Part shown: piece after piece, positions 56,680-64,000 of the stretch | Layout: the number at the start of each line of letters is the position of its first letter | Position numbering within the stretch: position 1 is the first letter of the stretch | Assembly: GCF_917563885.1 (NCBI RefSeq) | Contig: NZ_CAKJTG010000001.1 | Location: 186,001-250,000, forward strand | Reading direction: 5' to 3' | Length of the DNA stretch: 64,000 bases | DNA from: Pseudoneobacillus rhizosphaerae | GTDB taxonomy: Bacteria; Bacillota; Bacilli; Bacillales; Cytobacillaceae | Program-made: the position numbers and the translations under genes | The notes under the pieces: generated by a model | Told to the model about the DNA's origin: nothing | The model's input: only the letters and a program-made list of their open reading frames with translations | Database searches by the model: none

Positions 56680-56731
56680 TAAAAGCGCTTGCATTTTTTA
56701 AAAATCGAATTATAATACTTGTATACAAGTA
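56680..56731 (+). promoter_or_regulatory. gnt operon promoter with GntR operator and upstream CRE
   Basis: TTGCAT (56689-56694), 16 bp and TATAAT (56711-56716) form a sigma-A promoter. ATACTTGTATACAAGTA (56715-56731) is the known GntR operator, overlapping the -10 and start site, so repression by GntR without gluconate is expected. TAAAAGCGCTTGCA (56680-56693) resembles a CRE and would allow CcpA repression; it covers the -35. Confidence 0.85.
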
Positions 56732-56757
56732 CACTTGAATTAACAAGAGGTGAGTTT

Positions 56758-57489
56758 ATGACAGAACAAAAGGAATTTCTCTATCCCCTAAAATGGCTTT
56801 CAAAAGCTTCAGCTGGTGATCGTGTAACATCCGAACTTAGAATGCGCATTATTTCGGGTATGACTGAAAGCGGTTCCATCCTTTCTGAAAATAAATTAGC
56901 TGCTGATTTCAATGTGAGCCGCTCCCCCATTCGTGAAGCATTAAAAATACTCGCTTCTGAAAAAATCATTCGATTAGAAAGAATGGGTGCGGTTGTCATT
57001 GGTTTAACAGAAAAAGAATATGCAGAAATTTATGATGTACGTTTGCTCATCGAATCGTTTGTATTTGAACAGCTTGTAAGCTTGGACACAAAAGATTTAG
57101 TAATGGAACTTAGTAAAATACTAGAAATGATGGAAATCGCTATAAAATACCAAGATGCTGATGAGTTTTCTTATCAGGATGTCCTATTCCATGAAACGAT
57201 TATTCGGGCCATTAATCATTCTTACATCATGATGATCTGGGATAATTTAAAACCTGTGATGGAAAGCTTAATTCTCCTATCTATGCGTAGTCGTTTTAAA
57301 GAAAAGTATGAAGACTTTTCAAGGATTATTAATAATCATCAACTCTATATTGATGCGATTAAAACAAAGGATCGAGACCTTATGGTTAAATCGTTACATC
57401 AAAACTTTGATGATGTTCAAGAGAAAGTTGAAGACTTGTGGAGGTCGCAACTGATGCTTTCAAAAGGAGGCGAACAACAAAATGACTAA
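56758..57489 (+). CDS. gntR: Gluconate operon repressor GntR
   Basis: This GntR/FadR-family repressor has 243 residues. A winged HTH (ENKLAADFNVSRSPIREALKILASEKIIRLERMGAVV) is followed by an FCD effector domain (EFSYQDVLFHETIIRAINHSYI, and QNFDDVQEKVEDLW). It is very close to B. subtilis GntR, which is relieved by gluconate. ATG 56758 follows GAGGTGAG; the upstream start at 56719 falls inside the operator and is rejected. It overlaps gntK by 8 bp. Confidence 0.94.
   Translation: MTEQKEFLYPLKWLSKASAGDRVTSELRMRIISGMTESGSILSENKLAADFNVSRSPIREALKILASEKIIRLERMGAVVIGLTEKEYAEIYDVRLLIESFVFEQLVSLDTKDLVMELSKILEMMEIAIKYQDADEFSYQDVLFHETIIRAINHSYIMMIWDNLKPVMESLILLSMRSRFKEKYEDFSRIINNHQLYIDAIKTKDRDLMVKSLHQNFDDVQEKVEDLWRSQLMLSKGGEQQND
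56865..56878 (+). promoter_or_regulatory. Intragenic CRE site in gntR
   Basis: TGAAAGCGGTTCCA matches the CRE consensus and sits at the same place as the catabolite site inside B. subtilis gntR (TGAAAGCGGTACCA), where CcpA blocks elongation. Codons for ESGSI lie over it. Confidence 0.8.
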
Positions 57490-59026
57490 CTATATGCTAG
57501 GCGTAGACATCGGTACAACCAGTACAAAAGCCGTCTTATTTACAAAAAAAGGCGATGTCCTTCATACAGAAAATATCGGTTATCCACTTTTCACACCGGA
57601 TATATCAACAGCTGAACAAAACCCGGAGGAAATTTTTCAAGCAGTTATAAAAGCCATTACAAATATCACGAAAAAGCATTCAGATAAAAACCTATCATTT
57701 ATTTCATTTAGCAGTGCGATGCATAGTGTCATTGCCATTGATCAACATGACCAGCCGCTGACATCTTGCATCACTTGGGCAGATAATCGAAGTGAAGCTT
57801 GGGCCCATAAAATAAAAGATGAATTAAATGGGCATGAGATCTACAAACGAACCGGAACACCGATTCATCCGATGTCACCATTAAGCAAAATTGCATGGAT
57901 TGTCAATGAACATCCCAAAATCGCTGCTAACACGAAAAAATATATCGGTATTAAGGAATATATATTTAAAAAATTCTTTAACCAATATGTTGTCGATCAC
58001 TCCCTAGCATCATGCATGGGGCTGATGAATCTGAAAAACCTGGATTGGGATGAAGAAGCACTAAAAATTGCTGGAATAACGCGTGATCAATTATCTGAAA
58101 TCGTCCCTACAACCAAAATATTTACCAACTGTGATCCTGAGCTAGCGAAACAGATTGGAATTGACCCAAAAACCCCCTTTGTCATTGGTGCAAGTGATGG
58201 TGTGCTTTCGAACTTAGGTGTAAATGCGATTAGAAAAGGCGAGATTGCGGTCACCATTGGGACAAGCGGTGCGATACGAACCATTATTGATCAGCCGCAA
58301 ACAGATGAAAAGGGAAGAATATTCTGTTATGCCTTAACGGAAAAGCATTGGGTAATTGGCGGGCCGGTTAACAATGGGGGGATGGTGCTTCGCTGGATCC
58401 GGGACGAATTTGCCTCTTCTGAAGTAGAAACAGCCAAAAGATTAGGAATCGATCCATACGAAGTATTAACCAAAATTGCAGAACGCGTAAAACCTGGTGC
58501 TGATGGATTATTATTCCATCCATACCTCTCTGGTGAACGAGCACCATTATGGAATCCCGATGTACGTGGCTCATTTTTCGGCTTAACGATGTCACATAAG
58601 AAGGAACATATGATTCGAGCAGCTCTAGAAGGTGTTATTTACAATTTATATACTGTGTTTTTAGCGTTAATTGAATGCATGGATGGTCCTGTTACCCGAA
58701 TCCAAGCTACAGGAGGCTTCGCTAGGTCGGAAGTTTGGCGGCAAATGATGTCCGATATTTTCGAATCTGAAGTAGTCGTCCCCGAAAGCTACGAAAGTTC
58801 ATGCCTGGGTGCTTGTATTTTAGGAATGTATGCAACAGGAGAAATCGACTCATTTGAAGTCGTTTCTGAAATGGTTGGCAGCACCTTCACACATACACCT
58901 GAAGAAGCTGCTGCAAGTGAATACAGGCAATTGTTACCGATTTTTATTAGCATATCCAGAGTATTAGAAAACGACTATACAAGGATTGCCAACTATCAAA
59001 GAAGCTTAACCCACACAACTAGGTAA
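57482..59026 (+). CDS. gntK: Gluconokinase
   Basis: This FGGY-family kinase phosphorylates gluconate to 6-phosphogluconate with ATP; 514 residues. N-terminal phosphate-1 motif LGVDIGTTSTKAVLF, the LKNLDWDEEALKIAGI segment, GTSGAIR phosphate-2 motif, and the FGGY C-terminal signature region ATGGFARSEVWRQMMSD. AGGAGG lies 12 bp before the ATG, within gntR. Second gene of gntRKPZ. Confidence 0.95.
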   Translation: MTNYMLGVDIGTTSTKAVLFTKKGDVLHTENIGYPLFTPDISTAEQNPEEIFQAVIKAITNITKKHSDKNLSFISFSSAMHSVIAIDQHDQPLTSCITWADNRSEAWAHKIKDELNGHEIYKRTGTPIHPMSPLSKIAWIVNEHPKIAANTKKYIGIKEYIFKKFFNQYVVDHSLASCMGLMNLKNLDWDEEALKIAGITRDQLSEIVPTTKIFTNCDPELAKQIGIDPKTPFVIGASDGVLSNLGVNAIRKGEIAVTIGTSGAIRTIIDQPQTDEKGRIFCYALTEKHWVIGGPVNNGGMVLRWIRDEFASSEVETAKRLGIDPYEVLTKIAERVKPGADGLLFHPYLSGERAPLWNPDVRGSFFGLTMSHKKEHMIRAALEGVIYNLYTVFLALIECMDGPVTRIQATGGFARSEVWRQMMSDIFESEVVVPESYESSCLGACILGMYATGEIDSFEVVSEMVGSTFTHTPEEAAASEYRQLLPIFISISRVLENDYTRIANYQRSLTHTTR

Positions 59027-59044
59027 AATACAGGAGGAAATAAA

Positions 59045-60391
59045 ATGCCATTAGTTATTGTTGCAGTTGGAATTTTAGCATTACTTTTATTAATCATGGG
59101 GTTAAAATTAAACACCTTTGTTTCATTAATCATTGTATCGTTCGGTGTTGCGTTAGCACTTGGGATCCCACTAGTGGAAGTTGTCAAAACCATTGAAGCT
59201 GGATTAGGCGGAACGCTTGGTCACTTAGCATTAATTTTTGGACTTGGAGCGATGCTGGGTAAGTTGATCGCAGATTCTGGCGGCGCTCAACGAATTGCGA
59301 TGACCCTTGTTAACAAATTTGGTGAAAAGAATATTCAATGGGCAGTCGTAGCAGCCTCATTCATTATCGGTGTTGCATTGTTTTTCGAAGTAGGATTAGT
59401 ATTATTAATTCCCATCGTATTTGCCATTTCAAGAGAATTAAAAGTTTCAATCCTATATCTTGGTATTCCAATGGTAGCAGCATTATCCGTGACACACGGT
59501 TTCTTACCGCCTCACCCAGGACCAACTGTTATTGCTGGTGAATATGGCGCTGATATTGGTCAGGTATTACTTTATGGTTTCATTATTGCGATTCCAACAG
59601 TCATCTTAGCTGGACCTATATTTACGAAGCTTGCGAAAAAATTAGTACCGGCATCCTTTACGAAGACTGGAAGTATTGCCTCTTTAGGAGAACAAAAAAC
59701 ATTTAAACTACAAGACACACCTAGCTTTGGAATCAGTGTATTTACCGCTTTACTTCCTGTTATTTTAATGTCAATTGCTACGATCATTACTTTAATGCAA
59801 AAAACAATGGGCTTTGAAGATAATAGTTTACTAGCAGCTATCCGTTTTATTGGTGATGCTGGTACTGCGATGTTGCTTTCATTATTATTTGCAATCTATT
59901 CAATGGGATTAGCAAGAAAGATTCCAATGAAAGATATTATGGAATCTTGTACCACAGCTATTTTGCATATCGGTATGATGCTTCTAATCATCGGAGGCGG
60001 CGGAGCCTTCAAACAAGTCTTAATCACTGGCGGTGTAGGCGACTATGTTGCTGAATTATTCAAAGGAACCTCATTATCTCCAATCTTGCTTGCATGGATT
60101 ATTGCAGCGATCTTACGTATTGCATTAGGATCTGCCACTGTTTCTGCTTTAACAACAGCTGGTTTAGTTATTCCGATGTTAGGACAAACAGATGTTAACC
60201 TTGCTTTAGTTGTACTAGCAACAGGTGCGGGTAGTTTAATCGCTTCACACGTAAACGATGCTGGTTTCTGGATGTTTAAAGAGTATTTTGGTTTAAGTAT
60301 GAAAGAAACATTTGCAACATGGACCCTGCTAGAGACGATTATTTCAGTAGCTGGATTAGGATTTATTTTATTACTTAGCTTATTTGTATAA
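59045..60391 (+). CDS. gntP: Gluconate permease GntP
   Basis: This gluconate:H+ symporter of the GntP family has 448 residues and about twelve helices. The GLGAMLGKLIADSGGAQRIA and HGFLPPHPGPT segments are family signatures. It imports gluconate for gntK. AGGAGGAA precedes the ATG, 18 bp after gntK. Confidence 0.95.
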   Translation: MPLVIVAVGILALLLLIMGLKLNTFVSLIIVSFGVALALGIPLVEVVKTIEAGLGGTLGHLALIFGLGAMLGKLIADSGGAQRIAMTLVNKFGEKNIQWAVVAASFIIGVALFFEVGLVLLIPIVFAISRELKVSILYLGIPMVAALSVTHGFLPPHPGPTVIAGEYGADIGQVLLYGFIIAIPTVILAGPIFTKLAKKLVPASFTKTGSIASLGEQKTFKLQDTPSFGISVFTALLPVILMSIATIITLMQKTMGFEDNSLLAAIRFIGDAGTAMLLSLLFAIYSMGLARKIPMKDIMESCTTAILHIGMMLLIIGGGGAFKQVLITGGVGDYVAELFKGTSLSPILLAWIIAAILRIALGSATVSALTTAGLVIPMLGQTDVNLALVVLATGAGSLIASHVNDAGFWMFKEYFGLSMKETFATWTLLETIISVAGLGFILLLSLFV

Positions 60392-60400
60392 GCCTTTTCC

Positions 60401-60440
60401 GGGCAGTAAATCCCCCACTTATGAGAGGGATTTACTGCCC
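60401..60440 (+). terminator. Hairpin between gntP and gntZ
   Basis: Stem GGGCAGTAAATCCC / GGGATTTACTGCCC, perfect over 14 bp, followed by ATTATTCTTT. A partial terminator that could lower gntZ relative to gntKP; inferred. Confidence 0.7.
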
Positions 60441-60471
60441 ATTATTCTTTCATAAAAGGAGCGAAATATAA

Positions 60472-61875
60472 ATGTTTAATACAATTGGTGTCATTGGTTT
60501 AGGAGTAATGGGCAGTAATATTGCTTTAAATATGGCTAGTAAAGGAGAACAAGTGGCTGTCTATAACTACACAAGAGATTTAACGGATCAGCTTATAGCT
60601 AAATTGGACCGTCAGTCGCTCAATCCGTATTACGAAATCCAAGAATTTGTGCAGTCCCTAGAAACTCCGAGAAAGATTTTTCTAATGGTGACAGCGGGTA
60701 AGCCCATCGACTCGGTGATCCATTCATTACTTCCTCATCTTGAGGCAGGAGATATCATCATGGACGGTGGTAACTCCCATTACGAAGATACTGAACGCAG
60801 ATATGATGAGTTGAAAGCGAAAGGAATCCAGTATTTAGGAATTGGTATTTCTGGGGGCGAAGTCGGGGCGTTAAAAGGACCTTCGATCATGCCAGGTGGA
60901 GATAAAGAAGCCTATGAAAAAGTAGCACCCATTCTAACAAAAATAGCTGCTCAAGTGGAGGGGGTCCCTTGCTGTATCTATATCGGTCCAAAAGGAGCAG
61001 GTCACTTTGTAAAAATGGTGCATAACGGGATTGAGTATGCAGATATGCAGCTAATCGCTGAGGCTTATACATTTTTAAGAGAAAAGTTGCTTTTAGAAGT
61101 TCATGAAATTGCTGACATCTTTGAAACTTGGAACAAAGGTGAACTGAAAAGTTATTTAATCGAAATCACAGCAGAAATTTTAAGGAAAAAAGATGAAGTA
61201 ACGGGCTTACCGCTGATCGATTTAATTCTTGATAAAGCAGGACAAAAAGGAACAGGTAAATGGACAAGCATGCAAGCTATTGATAATGGCATTCCAGCAT
61301 CGATTATTACAGAGTCTTTGTTTGCTCGTTACATTTCTGCTTTAAAAGAGGAACGGGTTAATGCAGAAAAGATTCTAACCGGCCCTAAGAACGTCGAGCA
61401 AAATTTAGATAAAAATGAGTGGATTGACTATATTAGACAAGCTTTATACATGGGAAAAGTTTGTGCGTACTCACAAGGTTTTACTCAATATAAAATGACT
61501 TCTGAACTTTTCAGCTGGGATTTGCCTTTAGAAAATATTGCGCTGATATTCCGCGGCGGCTGTATCATCCGTGCAGAATTTTTAAACGTAATAAGCGAAT
61601 CCTATCAAGCACAACCAAATCTAGCTAATTTACTAATTTCCCCCTATTTTGCTGAAAAGCTTATAGATTACCAGATAGGATTGCGAAAGGTTGTTTGTGA
61701 GGGAATAAATTCTGGTATCTCATTCCCATGTTTAAGTTCATCACTTACTTATTACGATAGTTATCGAACAGGCAACTCAAATGCTAACCTTTTGCAAGCA
61801 CAACGTGATTATTTCGGTGCCCATACGTATCAACGACGTGATTTAGCAGGAGTATATCATACTAATTGGAAATGA
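60472..61875 (+). CDS. gntZ: 6-phosphogluconate dehydrogenase, decarboxylating (GntZ)
   Basis: This enzyme oxidises 6-phosphogluconate to ribulose 5-phosphate; 467 residues. The Rossmann motif GVIGLGVMGSNIALNMA, MDGGNSHYEDTERR and GPKGAGHFVKMVHNGIEYADMQ (catalytic Lys) are intact, and the C-terminal GRYR-like ending (YQRRDLAGVYHTNW) is typical. The order matches B. subtilis gntRKPZ. AAGGAGCG precedes the ATG. Terminators follow at 61925 and 62012. Confidence 0.95.
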   Translation: MFNTIGVIGLGVMGSNIALNMASKGEQVAVYNYTRDLTDQLIAKLDRQSLNPYYEIQEFVQSLETPRKIFLMVTAGKPIDSVIHSLLPHLEAGDIIMDGGNSHYEDTERRYDELKAKGIQYLGIGISGGEVGALKGPSIMPGGDKEAYEKVAPILTKIAAQVEGVPCCIYIGPKGAGHFVKMVHNGIEYADMQLIAEAYTFLREKLLLEVHEIADIFETWNKGELKSYLIEITAEILRKKDEVTGLPLIDLILDKAGQKGTGKWTSMQAIDNGIPASIITESLFARYISALKEERVNAEKILTGPKNVEQNLDKNEWIDYIRQALYMGKVCAYSQGFTQYKMTSELFSWDLPLENIALIFRGGCIIRAEFLNVISESYQAQPNLANLLISPYFAEKLIDYQIGLRKVVCEGINSGISFPCLSSSLTYYDSYRTGNSNANLLQAQRDYFGAHTYQRRDLAGVYHTNWK

Positions 61876-61924
61876 TAGAATAATATAAGCTGAAATATAC
61901 ACAGCCAATTTTTCTAGGCTTAAC

Positions 61925-61956
61925 TCTCAACGAACACCCTATAGAGTTCGTTGAGA
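61925..61956 (+). terminator. Terminator of the gnt operon (first)
   Basis: Stem TCTCAACGAAC / GTTCGTTGAGA, perfect over 11 bp, followed by ATACATTT, a weak T-run. Confidence 0.55.
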
Positions 61957-62011
61957 ATACATTTAATAATATTTAAATTCAGCAATCGGGCAACGATTGT
62001 TGAAGACCATT

Positions 62012-62054
62012 AGTCTAATTCCCCGGTAAAAATGTGGAGGAATTAGACTTTTTT
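62012..62054 (+). terminator. Terminator of the gnt operon (second)
   Basis: Stem AGTCTAATTCC / GGAATTAGACT, perfect over 11 bp, with a six-T run after it. Confidence 0.75.
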
Positions 62055-62236
62055 ATCTCTCAAAATCTATTTAGTTAATCATTTTTTCTTAACATTACTC
62101 CATTGGTAAATATGTTGGCGACAAGTGGTAAATCCTGTGACCAACGCTGGTAAAAAACATGGAAGAAGTGCTACATCCTTATAGACGAAAAACCCGACAC
62201 CATCGCCAAGATGTGGGAATCATCTTGCGTTGATAA

Positions 62237-62423
62237 ATAAGCGGAGAAATTTCTCTTAATGACTAAATTTGCACTGAAAACGGCTTAAATAGTCGGAGGA
62301 ATTCCGACTATTTACTCAAAAAACGTCAAAATGTGGCGTTTTGCTTTACTTAAACGGAAAATCTCCGCTTATATCCCCGAACAGATCCCTATTACGCAGT
62401 TTAACCGGAAAATCTCCGCTTAT
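62237..62423. repeat. 187-bp palindrome-rich element, copy 3
   Basis: Begins ATAAGCGGAGAAATTTC and ends AATCTCCGCTTAT. Palindrome centres lie near 62248, 62300, 62361 and 62412, i.e. about 50-60 bp apart. The second is a near-perfect AATAGTCGGAGGAATTCCGAC. The rest of the 61876-62700 gap holds the two terminators, a stem near 62568-62606 and a GTCCC remnant at 62617; no ORF. Confidence 0.87.
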
Positions 62424-62721
62424 CTAAATATCACTGGTTACTAAATTATACAAAGGACATGAATCCGGTCAGGCAGGACAGGTTGAGACCACACTAAAAG
62501 TGACTGTTTTTGAAAGATGAATGATTTTAGGTGGGATATTGTCTCACTAGTCTTTAAACGTGCCTTAGAAACCATTCTAGAGGCTCGTTTTTTTAATGAC
62601 CTTTTCAGTGGCCACTACCTGTCCCTTAGTCCCAGGCACCAAAAATAAAAAAAATTCCCACCCACCCTGTCCTCACCCACCTTTCACATGTATATAGAAG
62701 TTGAAAGGAGGTGAGGAAAAC

Positions 62722-62940
62722 ATGGCACAAGCTACTCTAGTAGATTCGAATTTACGTTTGGTATTTGAAACAGGAGTGAATGAGAAAGGAGAACCGATTT
62801 TCAAAGGGAAGATGTACAGTAATTTGAAGCATGAAGCAACAGCGGCCCAGCTTTATCAAGCAGCACAAGCTCTTGGCGTTTTATGTAAGGATCCACTTTA
62901 CACAGTGGAACGTACAGACCGCTCTGACATTATGGCGTAA
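62722..62940 (+). CDS. DUF1659 family small protein
   Basis: This 72-residue protein (LRLVFETGVNEKGEPIFKGKMYSNLKHEATAAQLYQAAQAL) matches DUF1659, a small family of Bacillaceae. ATG 62722 follows AAAGGAGGTGAGG; the upstream start at 62701 is inside this site. It is the first of three small genes with the same promoter direction; function unknown. Confidence 0.85.
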   Translation: MAQATLVDSNLRLVFETGVNEKGEPIFKGKMYSNLKHEATAAQLYQAAQALGVLCKDPLYTVERTDRSDIMA

Positions 62941-62979
62941 GCTCAGTGATTAATTTTTCAAAAAAAGGAGGTGAATAGT

Positions 62980-63198
62980 ATGGCGAAAACATTAGAACTT
63001 CAATTCGCAACAGAGATGGGCGGAACAGCTCGCATCACAATCGACAATCCGAAGGAACCGATTGATACTGCTACAGTGAAGGCTTCAATGAATCAGATTA
63101 TTGCTGCTGGAGTTTTCTTTTCTCCTACAGGGAATCTTGTCTCTGTAAAAGGAGCACGAGTGGTGGATCGAAACGTAACAGATTATGAACTAGTGTAA
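62980..63198 (+). CDS. DUF2922 family small protein
   Basis: This 72-residue protein (KTLELQFATEMGGTARITIDNPKEPIDTATVKASMNQIIA) matches DUF2922. ATG 62980 follows AAAGGAGGTGAATAG. DUF1659 and DUF2922 genes are commonly adjacent in Bacillaceae, as here. Function unknown. Confidence 0.85.
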   Translation: MAKTLELQFATEMGGTARITIDNPKEPIDTATVKASMNQIIAAGVFFSPTGNLVSVKGARVVDRNVTDYELV

Positions 63199-63206
63199 AC
63201 GGAATC

Positions 63207-63242
63207 GAGGCTGGCTTCAGTGATGGAGTCAGTCTTTTTTTA
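63207..63242 (+). terminator. Attenuator-like hairpin between the DUF2922 and YvrJ-type genes
   Basis: Stem GGCTGGCTTC / GGAGTCAGTC with several G-T pairs, followed by a run of seven T. It may separate or attenuate expression of the last gene. Confidence 0.6.
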
Positions 63243-63282
63243 GGATAATTCGCTATCTTTATTTGAAAGGAGGCAATCTTAA

Positions 63283-63426
63283 ATGGAACAGTTCGTCCCG
63301 CTAATCAGCGAGGTAGGTTTTCCCATTGTCGTGACGTTATACTTGCTTTATCGAATTGAATCGAAGCTAGATTTAGTCGTGCAATCGATCCAAAATCTAC
63401 CTGAATGGTTAAAGGAAAGAACGTAG
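63283..63426 (+). CDS. YvrJ family small protein
   Basis: This is a 47-residue protein (MEQFVPLISEVGFPIVVTLY start; RIESKLDLVVQSIQNL ending). The hydrophobic segment at about residues 10-24 and the charged tail are those of the YvrJ family. GAAAGGAGG precedes the ATG at good spacing. Third of the DUF1659-DUF2922-YvrJ set. Function unknown. Confidence 0.85.
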   Translation: MEQFVPLISEVGFPIVVTLYLLYRIESKLDLVVQSIQNLPEWLKERT

Positions 63427-63455
63427 ATTGAAGCTCATTGTGTTAGCTAGAAAAG

Positions 63456-63503
63456 CACCCTCCCATTAGAAGAAGGTTTTGTCTTCTGGATGGGAGGGTT
63501 TTG
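63456..63503 (+). terminator. Terminator of the DUF1659-DUF2922-YvrJ unit
   Basis: Stem ACCCTCCCATTAGAAGA / TCTTCTGGATGGGAGGGT (a bulge near the middle), followed by TTTTG. Confidence 0.7.
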
Positions 63504-63578
63504 ACTATCAACACCATTTTTACTCATTTAGATGAAACGCTTATAAGAGGTCGAGAGTTTAAAGAAAATATTCAACCT

Positions 63579-63879
63579 ATCAAAACACGAACATATCTAT
63601 CAATCAAACGTTTGATTGAATTAGGTTAAAGCCTTATCCACTCTAGCTTTGATGGATATTAATCAAACCTTCATCTCCATTTTGATTATGGAATCACCGC
63701 ACACAGGGCTGTGACAATGTATCTGTCCGGATTTTTTCGGTACCGGACACCTATTCTTATTTAAAAATAGCAATTTTCAATCAAACGTTTGATTGAATTC
63801 AAATTCAATCTGCTATTTTATTGAATCATTTTCACACTTACAAAGTTCTACAGTTTTCGCACTTTCTATTGAAATAATA
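63579..63879. repeat. Dispersed repeat with 20-bp palindromes, copy C
   Basis: About 301 bp, homologous to copy B along its length. Perfect palindromes TCAATCAAACGTTTGATTGA lie at 63600-63619 and 63777-63796. The middle palindrome of copy B is degenerate here (ATTAATCAAACCTTC), and an extra GGTACCGGACA segment is inserted. No ORF in 63427-64000; the right end has the palindrome at 63890 and AT-rich sequence. Confidence 0.88.
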
Positions 63880-63889
63880 GTTAGTATTC

Positions 63890-63915
63890 GGAACAAGGGA
63901 CCTGTCCCTTGTTCC
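63890..63915. repeat. GGGACAAGG-family palindrome
   Basis: GGAACAAGGG / CCCTTGTTCC arms with ACCTGT between. One of about twelve members of a dispersed family in 31-64 kb, others at 43092-43118 and 50646-50672. Confidence 0.75.
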
Positions 63916-64000
63916 CAATTCCATTTTTTTGAAAATTGTTAGTTATTATTTAGGGAAATGTTAGTTTAGGAAATTTGAAAAAGTAGTAAAATAGCACTAT

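Overview
The window looks like chromosomal DNA of a low-GC Gram-positive bacterium of the family Bacillaceae. The gntR-gntK-gntP-gntZ order, oppABCDF order, GltC-like regulator, subtilase of the KP-43 kind, DUF1659/DUF2922/YvrJ trio, strong GGAGG ribosome sites and intergenic CRE and Fnr-type sites all fit. No rRNA, tRNA, prophage or CRISPR array was seen. One complete IS3-family element is present, and the second half is unusually rich in short intergenic repeats.

Layout. 1-3.9 kb: assimilatory or respiratory nitrite reduction and siroheme synthesis (nirB-nirD-cobA/hemD, minus strand) behind an Fnr-type promoter. 3.9-10 kb: a lipoprotein, Mn-dependent pyrophosphatase, small uncharacterised genes, two VOC-fold proteins, a DNA alkylation repair protein and a 52-bp repeat array. 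10-18.4 kb: secreted subtilase, MFS exporter, small unknowns, acetyltransferases, a methyltransferase, then a ten-unit array with the same 52-bp period. 18.4-24.6 kb: NAD salvage operon (NrtR-like Nudix protein, pncA, pncB, nadE) and a stand-alone GTP cyclohydrolase II. 24.7-31.3 kb: oligopeptide ABC transporter and an acyl-CoA thioesterase. 31.3-32.8 kb: IS150-group element. 32.8-36.7 kb: a 1307-residue secreted protein. 37-42.7 kb: two peptidases behind a canonical sigma-54 promoter next to a sigma-54 activator gene. 43-45.6 kb: gltC-like regulator divergent from gdhA. 45.8-48.4 kb: three uncharacterised genes bracketed by copies of one dispersed repeat. 49-53.4 kb: hemolysin-III-like protein, zinc ribbon, lemA/TPM pair and a PQQ-type sugar dehydrogenase. 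53.7-56 kb: a quinohemoprotein dehydrogenase. 56.7-61.9 kb: gluconate operon. 62.7-63.4 kb: three tiny genes of the DUF1659, DUF2922 and YvrJ families.

Functional links. Extracellular protein breakdown (subtilase), peptide import (Opp), intracellular peptidases under sigma-54 control and GDH/GltC nitrogen control form a peptide and nitrogen theme. The sugar dehydrogenase and quinohemoprotein dehydrogenase beside the gluconate operon suggest a surface-oxidation plus gluconate-uptake theme; this is inference only.

The most unusual content is intergenic. Several unrelated sequence families share one design: imperfect palindromes of about 25 bp repeated at about 50-52 bp, sometimes inside elements with terminal inverted repeats. 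The best candidate for an undescribed gene system is the three-gene cassette at 45.86-48.40 kb, with a membrane-active-looking large protein and dispersed repeats on both sides.
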